In this document: positions 36,901 to 45,250 of the stretch, piece by piece
How positions within the stretch are numbered: the stretch's first letter is position 1
Layout: the number at the start of each line of letters is the position of its first letter
Source of the DNA: Lycorma delicatula
Lineage: Eukaryota; Arthropoda; Insecta; Hemiptera; Fulgoridae
Reading direction: 5' to 3'
Assembly: GCF_047948215.1 (NCBI RefSeq)
Contig: NC_134456.1
Span: 63,817,529 to 63,881,528, forward strand
Length of the DNA stretch: 64,000 bases
Position numbers and translations under genes: made by a program
The notes under the pieces: model-generated
What the model saw: only the letters and a program-made list of their open reading frames with translations
What the model was told of the DNA's origin: nothing
Databases searched by the model: none

Positions 36901-39276
36901 TAAGCATCCGTAGTATTTAATAGAAAGAAGTTTATTAGCAACAATTATATTTTTAAAAAGATTATGCAAGAAAAATATGTTCTGTTAATTTATAATGTTC
37001 ATGATGTTTCTGAACGGAATAATTAATGTCATTTTCACAGATTTATTCTGTGCTCAAATATATTTATAAAAATAGATTTTTAACTATTCAGTTGAATATG
37101 TATGGTCTAATTCTTACAGATCATTTGTTCTGGTGAGCTCTGCATGGACTGTGTTCAGCAATAGTTAGTTTTTGTATATATTCTTTAAATATGCATTTTT
37201 ATAGTTAATTACTTGTCATTGAATTAACTCCATTCACACATTTTATACTAATGATTATAGCAGCCAATCCTCCTAAAATTAAAGACAAATATCAGTGTTA
37301 ACCATATGAAATGCTTGATCATATAAAATTTTATTTTATATATTTTTTAATTTAATGGGATAACATCAGAAAGGTTATCACCCCCTCAAAACAAAAGAAT
37401 ACAAAATAGAAAAAAGTGGTTTCAAGAACAAGATCTTTGAATGGAGTATAATTATTATTGTGATACAGCTTATAAAATTATAAGTTATCTAATTACATTT
37501 TTGATAGTAACATCATATATGCGGAACGAATAAGCTCTCTTTTTTATTGTATTTTTTTATTTTACTGTTTTATTAGTACTGGACAAAATAAAATATTGAT
37601 ATTTACAGGGTTATAGGGATATTTATTAGGGTTTTCCTGTTGTCTGTGATTGATCAGTTAACTTTCTATCTTTATTTATTATAACAATCTATGGCGAGTC
37701 TTTTAAATTTTCTATCTGTTAGGTAGGAGTTAAGTAAGTAATGTGTTTAATATGACTATTCAAATATTTTTTTGATTTGTTAATAACATAATATATTCAT
37801 ATGTAAAATATGTTAATAACATATTCTGATAAGTTAGTTAATTAAACATATTACTTCTTCAGATCATCATAGCAGTTTATGGAACGATTTACAAAGCAAT
37901 TAATCAAATCAGGTAAGATAATACACATTTTTATCCCCTTTTTTATTTAATAACATGGCTTTTGTTGCTTCTTATTTTGCTCTGTCCTATTGCATTAACA
38001 TGCTTGATACATTAATGTATAACACACTTTTTTCAGTTTTTTATACTAATAAATAAGTTAAGATATAATATGGGAGACAGTAGGATATATTTTTTAAATT
38101 CTTATATTATTATTTAAATGCTAAAATTTATAAATTATTATAAATATCTATACAATTAAGATCATCTTGGTTTTTCAATAAGACATGTTTCATGTTTCTG
38201 TGAGGTTATTTACAAAGCTCTGTTGTGGATTAATGCTTATTATGTTCTTGATATGGAGAATGTACTTCCTATTTACTACATGCATTATTTAGTGATTACT
38301 GCAAATTAATTTTATACTCCTTGCTTGTAGTAATTCTTCTGCATGTGTTGTTACTTTATAGGATGATCTTGTATATTTTGTTCAGCTTTAAAAGTGATAC
38401 AATATTGTTCCTGATATTAGAACCTTTGATATTATTCCTTTGTTCCTGATATTAGAACTTTTTTGGAATGTCAGTCAATGCAAGTTAATTTTTTAGAAGG
38501 TGGTCCAAATTTTTTTATGACAGTCATACTTATAAAGTATCTAGATTACAAGAGTCAAAGATTAGTTTCTCAGAGAATAATGATTTGTGTACATGTACAT
38601 GCTCAGTGAAGAAGACAAATGAAAATCATTTTACTTTCCCCAGTAAGCCTTGAATGGAATACAGTTTTTTGTTTGTTGTTTGAAAGTAACATAGCAAAAG
38701 ATATTCTAAAATAGTTAGGCATTTTATATTAATTTTAATTGATGTATTATATTTAATTATTGTTTCAAAAATTGTATCCCATTTCATATAAATATTCAGC
38801 TTTACTGATAAGCATTTAGATTTAACGTCATAAGTAACATAAATTGCTTAGTATTAAGTTATACCATACTCTACATTATAAAGTTTTTAGAAATTGAATT
38901 TAACTTTTCTAGTACAAATGTAAATATTAAACAATACTAATATTAATTCTAATGAACAGTTTAAACTTTGCTTTATTTGTCATATGTGTTCTGTATTTTC
39001 GTAACTATTAATGTGAAATGTGTTTTGTAGTTTTTGATGGAACAATAAAACATGAATATTTAATTATTTAGTGAGAAAGCTATAGCAGTAGTATTTAGTA
39101 ATATTTATAGTTAATTTATTCATTCTAATATGTAATTTTTTACTTTTTAAGGGATATTGGCTTTGTACAGTGGCTTATTACCAACAATAATAAGGACGAT
39201 TCCATCGACAGCGGTACTATTCCTGGTCTATGAGTCATCAAAAACTTTGCTTCATTCATTAGCTTCAGTTCATTAA
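5434..39276 (+). CDS. SLC25A15: Mitochondrial ornithine carrier (SLC25A15/ORC1-like), six exons, complete
   Basis: This encodes a mitochondrial inner-membrane carrier expected to exchange ornithine (with citrulline and other basic amino acids) across the inner membrane. Coding exons are 5434-5503, 20762-21006, 23634-23777, 28772-28952, 31013-31162 and 39152-39276. All introns are GT-AG and every phase matches, giving 304 residues (human ORNT1 is about 301). The three Solcar repeats carry PLDTVK (34-39), PTELIK (132-137) and PFDVVK (235-240). QTFP after repeat 1, NVAENSVLF in exon 2, LCPTEL in exon 3 and [13 protein letters not shown] in exon 4 closely match the animal ornithine carriers as I remember them, rather than the carnitine carriers. 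The start at 5434 gives a short N-terminus like the family's; there is no cleavable presequence, as is usual. Introns of 2-15 kb are filled with transposable elements, yet no exon is damaged, so the gene looks functional. Confidence 0.95.
6780..8440 (-). mobile_element. piggyBac-like transposase relic
   Basis: Minus-strand pieces follow a PGBD-type transposase in order. First comes an acidic N-terminus (8280-8420, rich in E/D/S). Next is 8039-7722 with [22 protein letters not shown] and LRFDNPYTR, then 7676-7434 with [20 protein letters not shown]. Next [11 protein letters not shown] (near 7410-7440), and finally 7278-6982 with [15 protein letters not shown], where active members read KGGVD. 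Several frameshifts and stops make it inactive. It lies in carrier intron 1, antisense to the gene. Confidence 0.75.
8785..9059. repeat. Cluster of GGTAAAAxTACC quasi-palindromes
   Basis: Four related sites lie within 275 bases, beside the 5' side of the piggyBac relic: GGTAAAAACTACCC (8785), GGTAAAAATTACC (8828), GGGTTAGTTTTACC (8868) and GGGTGATTTTTACCTACCC (9041). They may be subterminal repeats of that transposon; this is inference. Confidence 0.45.
9060..10289. other. AT-rich intron sequence, nothing recognised
   Basis: Part of carrier intron 1. No reading frame, repeat or element similarity that I can support. Confidence 0.6.
10290..10405 (-). mobile_element. tRNA-derived SINE fragment
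   Basis: On the minus strand a B box (GGGTTCAAATCC) is followed by TGATCAAGG, TTTGGCAATTTTCA and CTACTACAAA. This matches the body of the SINE at 4892-5057 with decay. The A-box half is not recognisable. Confidence 0.6.
10430..10970 (+). mobile_element. Ty1/copia reverse-transcriptase fragment
   Basis: Frameshifted peptides match the copia RT N-terminal half. There is [19 protein letters not shown] (cf. ARLVAKGFSQ-GIDYEETF) at about 10765-10820, then [19 protein letters not shown] (cf. LNL-IHQMDVKTAFL). No LTRs or integrase were seen. A dead remnant in carrier intron 1. Confidence 0.5.
10980..12180. other. Very AT-rich intron sequence, nothing recognised
   Basis: Carrier intron 1. Dominated by A/T runs; no open frame or repeat I can support. 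Confidence 0.6.
12181..13190 (-). mobile_element. 5'-truncated RTE-like LINE copy (same family as 52876-55936)
   Basis: The poly-T start (12181) and GTCTTCAGTCATTTGACTGG are the reverse of the 3' end of the long copy at 55936. Reading minus, it carries [29 protein letters not shown] (FADD catalytic motif), the [10 protein letters not shown] block and the C-terminal [20 protein letters not shown] and [13 protein letters not shown]. It breaks off near 13190, in the middle of the RT. Around 12815-12905 the CDS is replaced by an expanded T-rich TTTGTCATT-type repeat that the long copy lacks. Confidence 0.85.
13191..13880. other. AT-rich intron sequence, nothing recognised
   Basis: Between the RTE-like LINE fragment and the uncharacterised relic at 13881. 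No supported feature. Confidence 0.5.
13881..15520 (+). pseudogene. Decayed copy of an uncharacterised animal multicopy gene family
   Basis: Starting at ATG 13881, frameshifted pieces read as one long protein. The N-terminal part has a Cys-rich zinc-finger-like region: VCGEF, then a C-x2-GDQDK-x-WAPH-x3-C-x2-C array, then [15 protein letters not shown] Ser/Glu/Asp-rich linker follows. The C-terminal part has [94 protein letters not shown] and ILADYCWT. I recall intact relatives as repetitive, unnamed proteins in insects and cnidarians, but cannot confirm this here. No DDE triad or RT is evident to me. Many shifts and stops; inside carrier intron 1. Confidence 0.6.
14211..14294 (+). repeat. 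Tandem duplication of about 41 bp
   Basis: The unit beginning ACTGTAAACTATCCTTCATT and ending CAGGCCTGTA occurs twice head to tail, differing at about two bases. It duplicates coding sequence of the decayed gene around it, so it arose after or during its decay. Confidence 0.85.
15521..16554. other. AT-rich intron sequence, nothing recognised
   Basis: Carrier intron 1, up to the target-site duplication of the I-like LINE. No supported feature. Confidence 0.55.
16671..18959 (+). pseudogene. Reverse transcriptase of I-like LINE (end of EN plus RT)
   Basis: 762 open codons. The first residues include GSDHRPI, the last motif of the apurinic-type endonuclease. RT motifs follow: SPGPDNI and [42 protein letters not shown] with the motif A Asp at about residue 378, [13 protein letters not shown], and FADD (466-469, motif C). 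The frame runs past the RT and hits TGA at 18957 inside the RNase H start, because one base has been gained or lost around 18915-18925. The polymerase core looks intact, but the copy lacks ORF1 and most of EN. Confidence 0.9.
18919..19746 (+). pseudogene. RNase H domain and C-terminus of I-like LINE
   Basis: It is in a different frame from the RT and overlaps its last 41 bases. It shows the RNase H catalytic pattern: YTDGSK (first Asp), [12 protein letters not shown] (Glu), ICSDSCSAL (Asp) and [20 protein letters not shown] (final Asp). The tail has a C-x2-C-x4-H-type cluster, [18 protein letters not shown]. Presence of RNase H downstream of RT places the element in the I group rather than Jockey or CR1. 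An intact element would read through from the RT. Confidence 0.88.
20205..20761. other. AT-rich end of carrier intron 1
   Basis: Between the 3' target-site duplication of the I-like LINE and exon 2. Only A/T-rich sequence and the polypyrimidine tract/acceptor of exon 2 are recognised. Confidence 0.6.
20762..21006 (+). CDS. SLC25A15: Ornithine carrier exon 2 (Solcar repeat 1)
   Basis: The acceptor is ttacag at 20756-20761. The first two bases finish the Gly codon from exon 1, followed by 81 codons. It carries the signature PLDTVK, then QTFP and [13 protein letters not shown]. The donor is gtgaga at 21007, phase 0. This exon holds most of helices 1 and 2 and the matrix loop of repeat 1. Confidence 0.95.
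21791..21907 (-). mobile_element. tRNA-derived SINE fragment
   Basis: On the minus strand: CAGTGGCGAAACAGTA (A-box region), CCTTTCATCCAGAGGTTCTG, B box GGTTTTGAGTCC, then TGATCAGGCATGACATTTTT. It is about as diverged as expected for an old copy of the 4892-5057 SINE. Lies in carrier intron 2. Confidence 0.7.
22305..23281 (+). mobile_element. I-like LINE 3' fragment (RNase H), decayed
   Basis: It follows the RNase H region and C-terminus of the element at 16567-20192 with several stops. Visible pieces are [63 protein letters not shown] and [10 protein letters not shown]. Its 3' UTR end (GGGTGATGATAACTCC...TTTTTCAGCC then A-rich) matches the long copy's GGGCGATGATAACGATC...TTTTTCGCCC. It is 5'-truncated at the start of RNase H and older than the first copy. 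Carrier intron 2. Confidence 0.85.
23634..23777 (+). CDS. SLC25A15: Ornithine carrier exon 3 (start of Solcar repeat 2)
   Basis: The acceptor is aaacag before 23634. There are 48 codons in phase 0, ending in ATG before donor gtaagt at 23778. It contains [15 protein letters not shown], a helix 3 typical of the family, and the repeat-2 signature in LCPTELIK. Confidence 0.95.
24361..25641 (+). mobile_element. mariner transposon with both inverted repeats (1281 bp)
   Basis: The ends are inverted repeats of about 31 bases starting CCAGGTGTGTAAA, with one mismatch, and are flanked by TA (24359-24360 and 25642-25643), the mariner target duplication. Length matches full-size mariners (about 1.28 kb). 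The body encodes a broken transposase (24532-25565). Located in carrier intron 3. Confidence 0.95.
24532..25565 (+). pseudogene. mariner transposase, inactivated
   Basis: The start MSSFVPVQ at 24532 and the following [61 protein letters not shown] (first Asp), LLHDNAPSH (second Asp) and LTDLAPSDC (third Asp, DD34D spacing) cover the whole protein. It contains in-frame stops near residues 16, 80 and 160 and a frameshift at the A-run of about 24687-24697. VTGDEK is followed by TGA where active enzymes have Trp. Dead, but every catalytic position is recognisable. Confidence 0.9.
25644..27220. other. AT-rich intron sequence with microsatellites
   Basis: Carrier intron 3. Contains an (AC)n run near 26221-26235, TA runs near 26400-26420 and (TA)n at 26478-26506. 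No gene or element recognised. Confidence 0.6.
27222..27310 (+). mobile_element. tRNA-derived SINE head
   Basis: A box TGGCAGAGTGGTA at 27233-27245, then CAGCCTTTCATCTGGAAGGTC and B box GGTTTGAATCC at 27276-27286, followed by GGTCATTACATTTTTCATTC. Same tRNA-like head as the other SINEs; the body after it is not recognisable. Carrier intron 3. Confidence 0.7.
27311..28771. other. AT-rich end of carrier intron 3
   Basis: No supported feature apart from a short TA run (about 28348-28363) and the acceptor of exon 4. Confidence 0.6.
28772..28952 (+). CDS. SLC25A15: Ornithine carrier exon 4 (end of Solcar repeat 2)
   Basis: The acceptor is gtacag before 28772. There are 60 codons plus one base, with donor gtaagt at 28953. 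It encodes [20 protein letters not shown] followed by [10 protein letters not shown], almost the same as the corresponding block of vertebrate ORNT1. Confidence 0.95.
28953..31012. other. Carrier intron 4, nothing recognised
   Basis: 2060 bases of AT-rich intron with no element or open frame that I can support. Confidence 0.6.
31013..31162 (+). CDS. SLC25A15: Ornithine carrier exon 5 (start of Solcar repeat 3)
   Basis: The acceptor is ttttag before 31013. The exon enters and leaves in phase 1. It encodes [20 protein letters not shown], which includes the repeat-3 signature PFDVVK, and ends KNEG, as the family does before the last exon. The donor is gtaatt, weaker than the gtaagt sites of introns 1, 3 and 4. 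Confidence 0.95.
31385..31725 (-). mobile_element. LINE reverse-transcriptase C-terminal fragment
   Basis: Minus strand: [30 protein letters not shown], then VSGKRKTG and a decayed D-x-S-W region (VCDRQSWG) ending in a RLNG-like tail. This is the usual end of RTE/CR1-type RT proteins. It lacks the polymerase core. In carrier intron 5, antisense. Confidence 0.6.
32640..33186. mobile_element. Non-autonomous hAT-type element (MITE), 547 bp
   Basis: The ends are CAGTGGCGGC (32640-32649) and GCTGCCACTG (33177-33186), inverted repeats with one mismatch and of the CAGTGGCGGCT type common in hAT transposons. They are flanked by 8-base target duplications CTATTTAC (32632-32639) and CTACTTAC (33187-33194), 7 of 8 identical. 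No transposase is encoded. Open frames inside are short and unrelated. Carrier intron 5. Confidence 0.85.
33831..33899. repeat. (TA)n microsatellite, about 69 bp
   Basis: An uninterrupted AT/TA run, the longest in the window. Confidence 0.95.
33900..35469. other. AT-rich intron sequence
   Basis: Carrier intron 5. The hydrophobic open frame at 34390-34635 is a low-complexity T-rich translation; nothing else recognised. Confidence 0.55.
35470..35669 (+). CDS. Unassigned coding-exon-like block inside carrier intron 5
   Basis: A long pyrimidine/AT tract and TTTAAG precede a 200-base open block ending at a perfect donor (AGAA before gtaagt). It encodes a dense Leu-rich, acidic segment: [20 protein letters not shown] at the start and [20 protein letters not shown] at the end. 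It is not a low-complexity AT translation and does not resemble any transposon here. It cannot be a carrier exon: spliced to exon 5 it meets a stop after six codons. It resembles the Leu-rich lead-in of some F-box/BC-box LRR proteins, but I cannot assign it. It may belong to a nested gene, a retained gene fragment or a duplicated exon. Confidence 0.4.
35670..39151. other. AT-rich end of carrier intron 5
   Basis: Apart from the exon-like block at 37863-37912 I see no element, gene or repeat. Confidence 0.55.
37863..37912 (+). pseudogene. Second exon-like block, compatible with 35470-35669
   Basis: The acceptor cttcag precedes 37863 and donor gtaagat follows 37912. Joined in phase to the block at 35470-35669, it continues the reading as [13 protein letters not shown] and then meets TAA at 37901, nine bases before the donor. 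The LWNDL run suits the end of an F-box or elongin-type segment. The stop just before a good donor suggests either a decayed exon or a terminal exon with a 3' UTR intron. Confidence 0.3.
39152..39276 (+). CDS. SLC25A15: Ornithine carrier exon 6 (C-terminus and stop)
   Basis: The acceptor is tttaag before 39152. Two bases complete Gly, then 40 codons and TAA at 39274-39276. It encodes [20 protein letters not shown] followed by LVYE, the last helix of the third repeat, where other carriers have LYxGxxPTxIRxxPxxAxxF. The exon ends the protein at residue 304. Confidence 0.92.
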
Positions 39277-39318
39277 AAATATTTTTGTGTAAAGGTTAGG
39301 GTTATTAGTTGAATTAAT

Positions 39319-39324
39319 AATAAA
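39319..39324 (+). terminator. Candidate polyadenylation signal of the ornithine carrier gene
   Basis: This is the first AATAAA after the carrier stop codon, 43 bases downstream. It lies between two near-identical pieces (TAAAGGTTAGG at about 39290 and 39333). AT-rich sequence offers other candidates farther on. Confidence 0.4.
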
Positions 39325-40459
39325 TTTGTATAAAGGTTAGGTTACTTTATTCAGAAATAACATTTGTTAAGTTTATTTGTAATAGTAGATTATTTTAAAT
39401 ACATTGATTATAAAAAAATTTGTAAATCAATTATTTATTTTTTTTAACAAATATTATTTAAAATGATTTTATAGTTATAACATTATAAATTTCCATCTAC
39501 TTAGATATTCATAAACTTTGAATATCTATAGGAGTTATAAATAAAAAATATTTAGCAATTTGTAAAACCAAACCAACTTTTTGAGGTAAATGTACGATAT
39601 AAAAAAAAAATTACCTTGAACTGTTTCTGTTTCTTCATTCAATCATATATTATTTTCTTAATATTATTGTACAATTTACCAGAGTCTAAAAAAAACAAGT
39701 TCCTTTCTTAAATGTATCTATTAAATATATCATATCTTGTCCCATAGTATTTTCTTTAACACATTCATTGCATCAACACCTCTTTGGCATATTACAATTC
39801 ATACTGATTCCTAAACATTGATTGCCAGTATGCCTGGAGAATTGAGCATTTTACAATGCTCAAACTGTGATAAACATTAAGTAAGAGTAGCCATGATAAA
39901 AGTCAGTACATTAGATTATAAATAATTTGAAATAAATTACATTTCAAAAGTTAAATACATCTCATAGCAGGAATTTGGCCATACATTAAGACCAGCAAGC
40001 AGTTCACTGCTATGTGCAGTAAATAAAAATGTTACTTTACGTTTATGTATATTACAACTTTTTTTTCTTTATTATTGGCAGGAATCGCTCTCTGTTTATT
40101 TCCTAATTTGTTTTTTTGCTTTCAAAATATATCTTTTGTATATATAATCAGAATTAGTTAATTTGTGAAACAACGTAGGGGTATGAATTATGAAATCATG
40201 AAATAAAAAACTGTATTTTAATAACAAAAATAAATATTACAAAAATGAAATTATTATCTAGTGCCATCATTTTTTTTTAAGTAGACATTATAATGGAAAT
40301 AATTTTATTATTTCATTAAGTAACATTTTTTCAGATGTTTGACATTAAACATATTTAACTGTTATAGAAAGAGTTGACTTTTTGTTGAAATAATTGAAAA
40401 TTTAACTTTTAGTAGGATTATATTTCAGTAATGTTTTTTTTAATAAAGTAAGAGCATTA

Positions 40460-41295
40460 ATAATAGCAGAAAACCAGGGAGGCCTAAATCTGCAATAAAT
40501 AATAACAAATCATTAGAGAATACGCAAGAATTTAGTGAGAATCCTCATTCCTCTACTTGAACAGCAGCACAAGAACATAAAATTAACTAAAGTTAACCGA
40601 TTCAAACATTAAAAAGTGAAAATTTCAAACCTTTAAAATTCAACTGGTACAAGAACTTAATGAAATGACTACAATCAAAAACTTTAGTTCTGTGAAATTA
40701 TGATGAACAATATTTGTGCGATCCTAATCTATTAAACAACATAGTTTTTAGTGCTGAGGCTAAATTTTGTTTTTAAATGACAATGTAAATTGCCATAATT
40801 GTCAATATTGAACTGTTATTAATCTACACATACACATTTTCCAGTCAAAGTAAATGTATGGGAAGGTATTGTTGGTGGACTATTGATAGGGCTTATATTT
40901 ATTGACCATATCATCAAAATATTCAAAACATTGTTGCCCCCAACTTCCAAAACATTTGGTTTGAACAAGATGATGACTGCCTCATTTTGCTCTTCATGTA
41001 TGTGAAATTTTAAATGCAATTTTTCTTGAAAGATGGATTAACTGAAGGGATCAATTAGAATGGACAGCAGATAATCCGATTTTCACCGTTAGATTACTTC
41101 CTATGGGTACACTTAAAAAATATTGTTTATCATACATAATAATCCCCATGATATCAATTATTTACAAAATATAACTCGAGAATCATCATAAACTATTGCT
41201 AGGGAATCATTGAATAATGCAGTATCATCCTTTTACAACCAACTGGCACACTGCCAAACAGAAGAAGGATATTTTGAACATTTATTAAAATGAAA
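40460..41295 (+). mobile_element. Tc1/mariner-superfamily transposase relic
   Basis: In order: a KPGRPKSAIN linker, a helix-turn-helix reading STRTAAQELKISKVTVSNIL (about 40550-40610), FKPFKIQLVQELNE, a decayed FSDEA-F core, VNVWEGIVGGLLIGL (about 40850), and the C-terminal ESLNNAVSSFYNQL and EEGYFEHLL just before 41293. The sequence is continuous but frameshifted repeatedly. A following segment (41390-41710) may be its 3' non-coding part. The CDS is dead. Confidence 0.6.
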
Positions 41296-42119
41296 TGTAA
41301 GTAAATAAGCAAATTTTATGCTTTATAAATATTATTTTTAAATAAATTTATTCACTATATCCATTTAATCAAATTATTAATGTAATTTTTTTCAAAATCT
41401 AAACTTTATCCCGCTGCCATTTTGGGTATAGACATCAAACCAACTTTTTATCTTAGAGACCTTTAAAATGGTTTATCACAAAGGGTGTTACCATTTAAAA
41501 TATTTGAGGTACAACCTCTGGGCCATTCCCCAAGAAAGGGTTGAAATTCTATTTCACATCAAAAGAGAAAGTAGTTGACCAATAATTTTTCCTGAAAGTT
41601 ACAGCATTCTATCTGAAACGGTTTTAAAATTGTTGAGGGGTTTTCATACTTTTAATACTGAATAAATTTTTCCTTGAAAAGACTATATTCTGATCTTCCA
41701 AGATCAGAATTTGAGTTGATCAAAGGCTCAACCCAAAACCCTTACTTTACTTATGGTTTTCTTTATCCTTAATACTTTGTTCCCTGGATGAGTTACATGG
41801 GAATTTAGTGATCTGCCATACATCTTCTACCATTCTTCTTCTAGACATGATGTAGACAATTGGGCAGTTGTTTATGTAATAGGGCTGATGATTTTGCCAC
41901 TGGTTATAAAGAAACTCTGATTCCTATCCAGGGATTGCACAAAAAGCTCCAAAAGTGATGGACAGTTATGTAAATCTGATTGTGAACATCCAATTACATT
42001 CTAAATCAAGATATGAACCTAATATTTATAACAATGAAAGAAATATCTATAGTTTCTTAAACTTGCTGTATAACTTAACATTTTTTTTTCCATCTTTCAT
42101 GACTGCATAGAATCACTTT

Positions 42120-44410
42120 ATTCAGTTCATTATCCAAGGGTTGACAAAGATACTGTTCCGGTCCTCTCAGTACTTTTTCTTACGTTCTGATCTCCGTGCC
42201 CCTTCATTTGTTGAAAATGTTTATGTTGTGAGTTTCTTTCTTGTGAGTATGAAACGAGTGTTTTTGTCCTTGATTTTTTCATTTAATTTTATCTGGTCTT
42301 TTGGTGCAAGGCCAATTTCCTTCAGATCCTCCCTTATTTCTCTGATCCACCTGCATCCTGTCTTGATGTTCAAATCTTGCATCTTCACAAAGACATTTTT
42401 TACTGTAGGTTTACCAGGTTAATTTTTTTGCTTTAGCTAGTTTGTTTGTTCTTGTATGGATTTCATTTATGCTGTTTGCTATTAATTCGCTTAGGTATTA
42501 AATTGGGCTACTATTTTGACATTTTTACCATTTATGTTTACTTCTTTTAATTGTGTTGGTTTTTGGGGCATCATTTCTGCCTTTTAGAATGATATTTTGA
42601 GGTCAATTTTATTTGCAATGTTGTAAAGATCTAATATGTGTGTTTTAGCTTTGCCAGTAGTGCTAAGTTGTCAGTGAAACCAAGGCAGTTTGTTTTGATT
42701 TTTGGTAGGCATTTTTTGAGCAATTCTCTCATTATCATTTCCAGACTGCAGTTGAATATTAGTAGTGAGAGTCCATCGCCTTGGCGTAGTCCTGTTTTGA
42801 TCTCAAATGGTTCCAAGTGTTCACCTCTGAATTTCACTTTTGACTTTGTGTTTGTGAGGGCCAGTTTTATCATGTTTATTAATTTGGGATGTAGTCTGAG
42901 ATGCCTTAGAATTTTTAGTAGGGATTCTCTGTGGATGCAATCATATGCTTTCTTGGAGTCTACGAACATTATCACTATGTCTCTGCTTCTTTTTCTGTTG
43001 TAATCCATTATTAGCTTGAGACTCATGATTTGCTCTGGACAGCTCTTCCAGGTCTGGAACTTCCCTAGTATTCTACTAGTTCTTTCTCAAGCTGTAAACC
43101 GATCCTGTTGAGGATGTTGAAAGAATTTTGTATGTTTGTCTAGGAATGAGATTCCGCTATAGTTGTTAGGGTCTGTTTTGTCTGCTTTTTTGTGTAGCAG
43201 GTGGATGAGGGCTGTCATCCAATGTTCTGGTAGTTCTTCTTTGATAACAGAGGTTTGACAAGCTGTTGATGAAGGGTGATTTTTACTGGTCTTACTGATG
43301 TTCCAGTTCTCTCCATAGATCTGACCTTCTCCACCCCATTGTAATTCTTCATCACACCCAGTACGATAGACTTCTTTTATTGTGGGAGGGTTGATGTTTT
43401 CCATTGTTATTGGGGTGTTGGAGGTCAAAATTTAGAAGTTCTGTCAGATTCGTATTTTTGGGGTTTTTTTTAAGGTTTTGTGGTGTTTTCCTGACTGCGT
43501 TTGTTGAATTTTTTTTCTATTGGTTTCACATTGTTTATTTGGTATTGTCTTTTTATTTTCCTGAGGATTCAAGTGGTACCTTTTCTTTGTTTTACTAGAT
43601 TTTGGAAGGATTTTTCTGATTTTTAGGATTGGTATAGTAAAGGTTAAGTGAAGAGGCTCTTCACTGTTTCGTTGTATTCACCGTTCCACCACTGATACTT
43701 TTTATGGGGTTTTATTGCAGCCAGTTCTGCAATTTTTTTAAGTTTGTTAACTAGGTCTTTGAGTTTATATGTGATAGTTATTTTTTCGTTGCCTTTTTGA
43801 TAATTTTCATTTCTGATTAGTTGGGTAGGGTTTATTTTTCTTTTAGTTTTAGTGGCTTGTTTGTTGCTTCCCTTGGGGAGTGAAATTAATTTTAATTATG
43901 ACTATGTAATGATCTGAGCCTATGCCTACTCCTCAGAGGACTTTTACATTGTAGATTTATGGTGGTGTTTGTCCATGAAGACATGATCTAGTTGTCATTT
44001 CCTTTAGTGTTGTAGGGATGTTTCCAGGTTTTGAGGTTTCCTCTTGAAATATGTGGATTTCGAGATTAGGTTGTACTTTCTGCAGAGATCGATAAGTCTC
44101 TGTCCATTTTCATTAGTTCTCTTTTGGCAGGTTTTCTGCTAACATTGCAGTATCTTCTTTCTGTGCCTAGTTGAATGTTGAAGTCTTTGATTAGTTGTTT
44201 AAATGATTTTTGGGGATGTTATTTTTGGTCTGGTTGAGTAGATCACAGAACTTTATTATATCTTTAAGGTCTTTTGGAGATTTGTTTTCATTATTAGTGG
44301 GGGTTGTGGGCATTTATTTTGGGGTAGATTTTATTAGATGCTTTTAGAGTGAGTTTTGAGGTTCTTGTGGACTGTGACTTGAATTCTTGTATGGAGTTTA
44401 TTATTTTGAG
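42120..44410 (-). mobile_element. EN-RT LINE relic
   Basis: Minus strand, from high to low coordinates. EN pieces are KDFNIQLGTERRY, a decayed GQRLIDLC-KYNL, KTWKHPYNTKG and SDHY. A QWWNGE linker follows, then EELPEHWMTALIHLLHKKAD and TDPNNYSGISFLDKHTKFF (43428-43087). Then come RT pieces MFVDSKKAYDCIHRESLLKI, GLRQGDGLSLLIFN and GFTDNLALLAKL, a degenerate F-ADD (43026-42631), and the C-terminal GCRWIREIREDLKEIGL (about 42360-42300). The RQGDG-type motif B and the missing RNase H suggest an RTE/Nimb-like clade, which I cannot settle. Confidence 0.75.
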
Positions 44411-44516
44411 GCTCACCAAAAAACCTGTTCCAAATTGTGGTACACTTTTCAACACTCTTTTCCTGATTCATAGAGCTTATATCTGTGAGAATCCATGACG
44501 TCCTGATGAGTGTTTC

Positions 44517-45250
44517 TTATTTCCTGCAATCCATGATGAGAATTTTGTGTTGGTTTGTTAGGTCAATTGTATGGAGATGACGCTCTATCAAAGCCCAAGT
44601 TTTTAGGTGGTTTAAACCATTTTCAGATGGCTGGGAATCAGTTGCAGACGATCCATGCTCTAGAAGACCACTAACGTCAGAAAGTGACAGCAGTATTGAG
44701 TGAATCAGAGACTCAATATTGTACAACTGGCAATTTACAGAATGACTGCAAAATAATTGAATTTGAATCGTACCACAGTTCATCAAATTTTGACAAACAA
44801 ATTGGACATGAAAAAGGTTTGTGCAAATTGGTTCCAATAAAACTCACTGTTGCACAAAAAAACAAGTGGGTGGAAGTGTGCTGCAGTCTTTTAGAGCAAA
44901 TTGAAACTGATCCTGATTTTCTAAAAAATGTTATTACTGGTGATGAATCTTGGATATTTGAATACAACCCAGAAACAAAACGCCAGATCAAGGATTGGCT
45001 CACTTCAAACTCACCACGACCCAAAAAAGCAAAAATGAGCAAAACAAAACCATGCTAATTTGTTTGATAGTAATGGCATTGTCCATTAGTGCCATTACTT
45101 TATTTACAGACCTCGTATATCCAGGCGCAGCATGTAAAGGTTCGATAAGACTTTTGTTAAAGTTGTTATTTTGGAGAAAAGTTAAAAAGTCCAATCCTAA
45201 GCATTATGCCCAACTTTACAATATATGTTATTGAGAAAAAAACGTAACAA
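44517..45250 (+). mobile_element. mariner-type transposase relic, 3'-truncated
   Basis: N-terminal helix-turn-helix region LYGDDALSK then FRWFK and DPCSRRPLTSES. The best piece (44684-45058) follows with LTVAQKNKWVEVCCSLLEQI and ETDPDFLKNVITGDESWIFE, which holds the first catalytic Asp in ITGDESW, then TSNSPRPKKAKMSKTK. The second and third Asp regions are missing; sequence after 45060 has only weak echoes. Several frameshifts. Confidence 0.75.
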
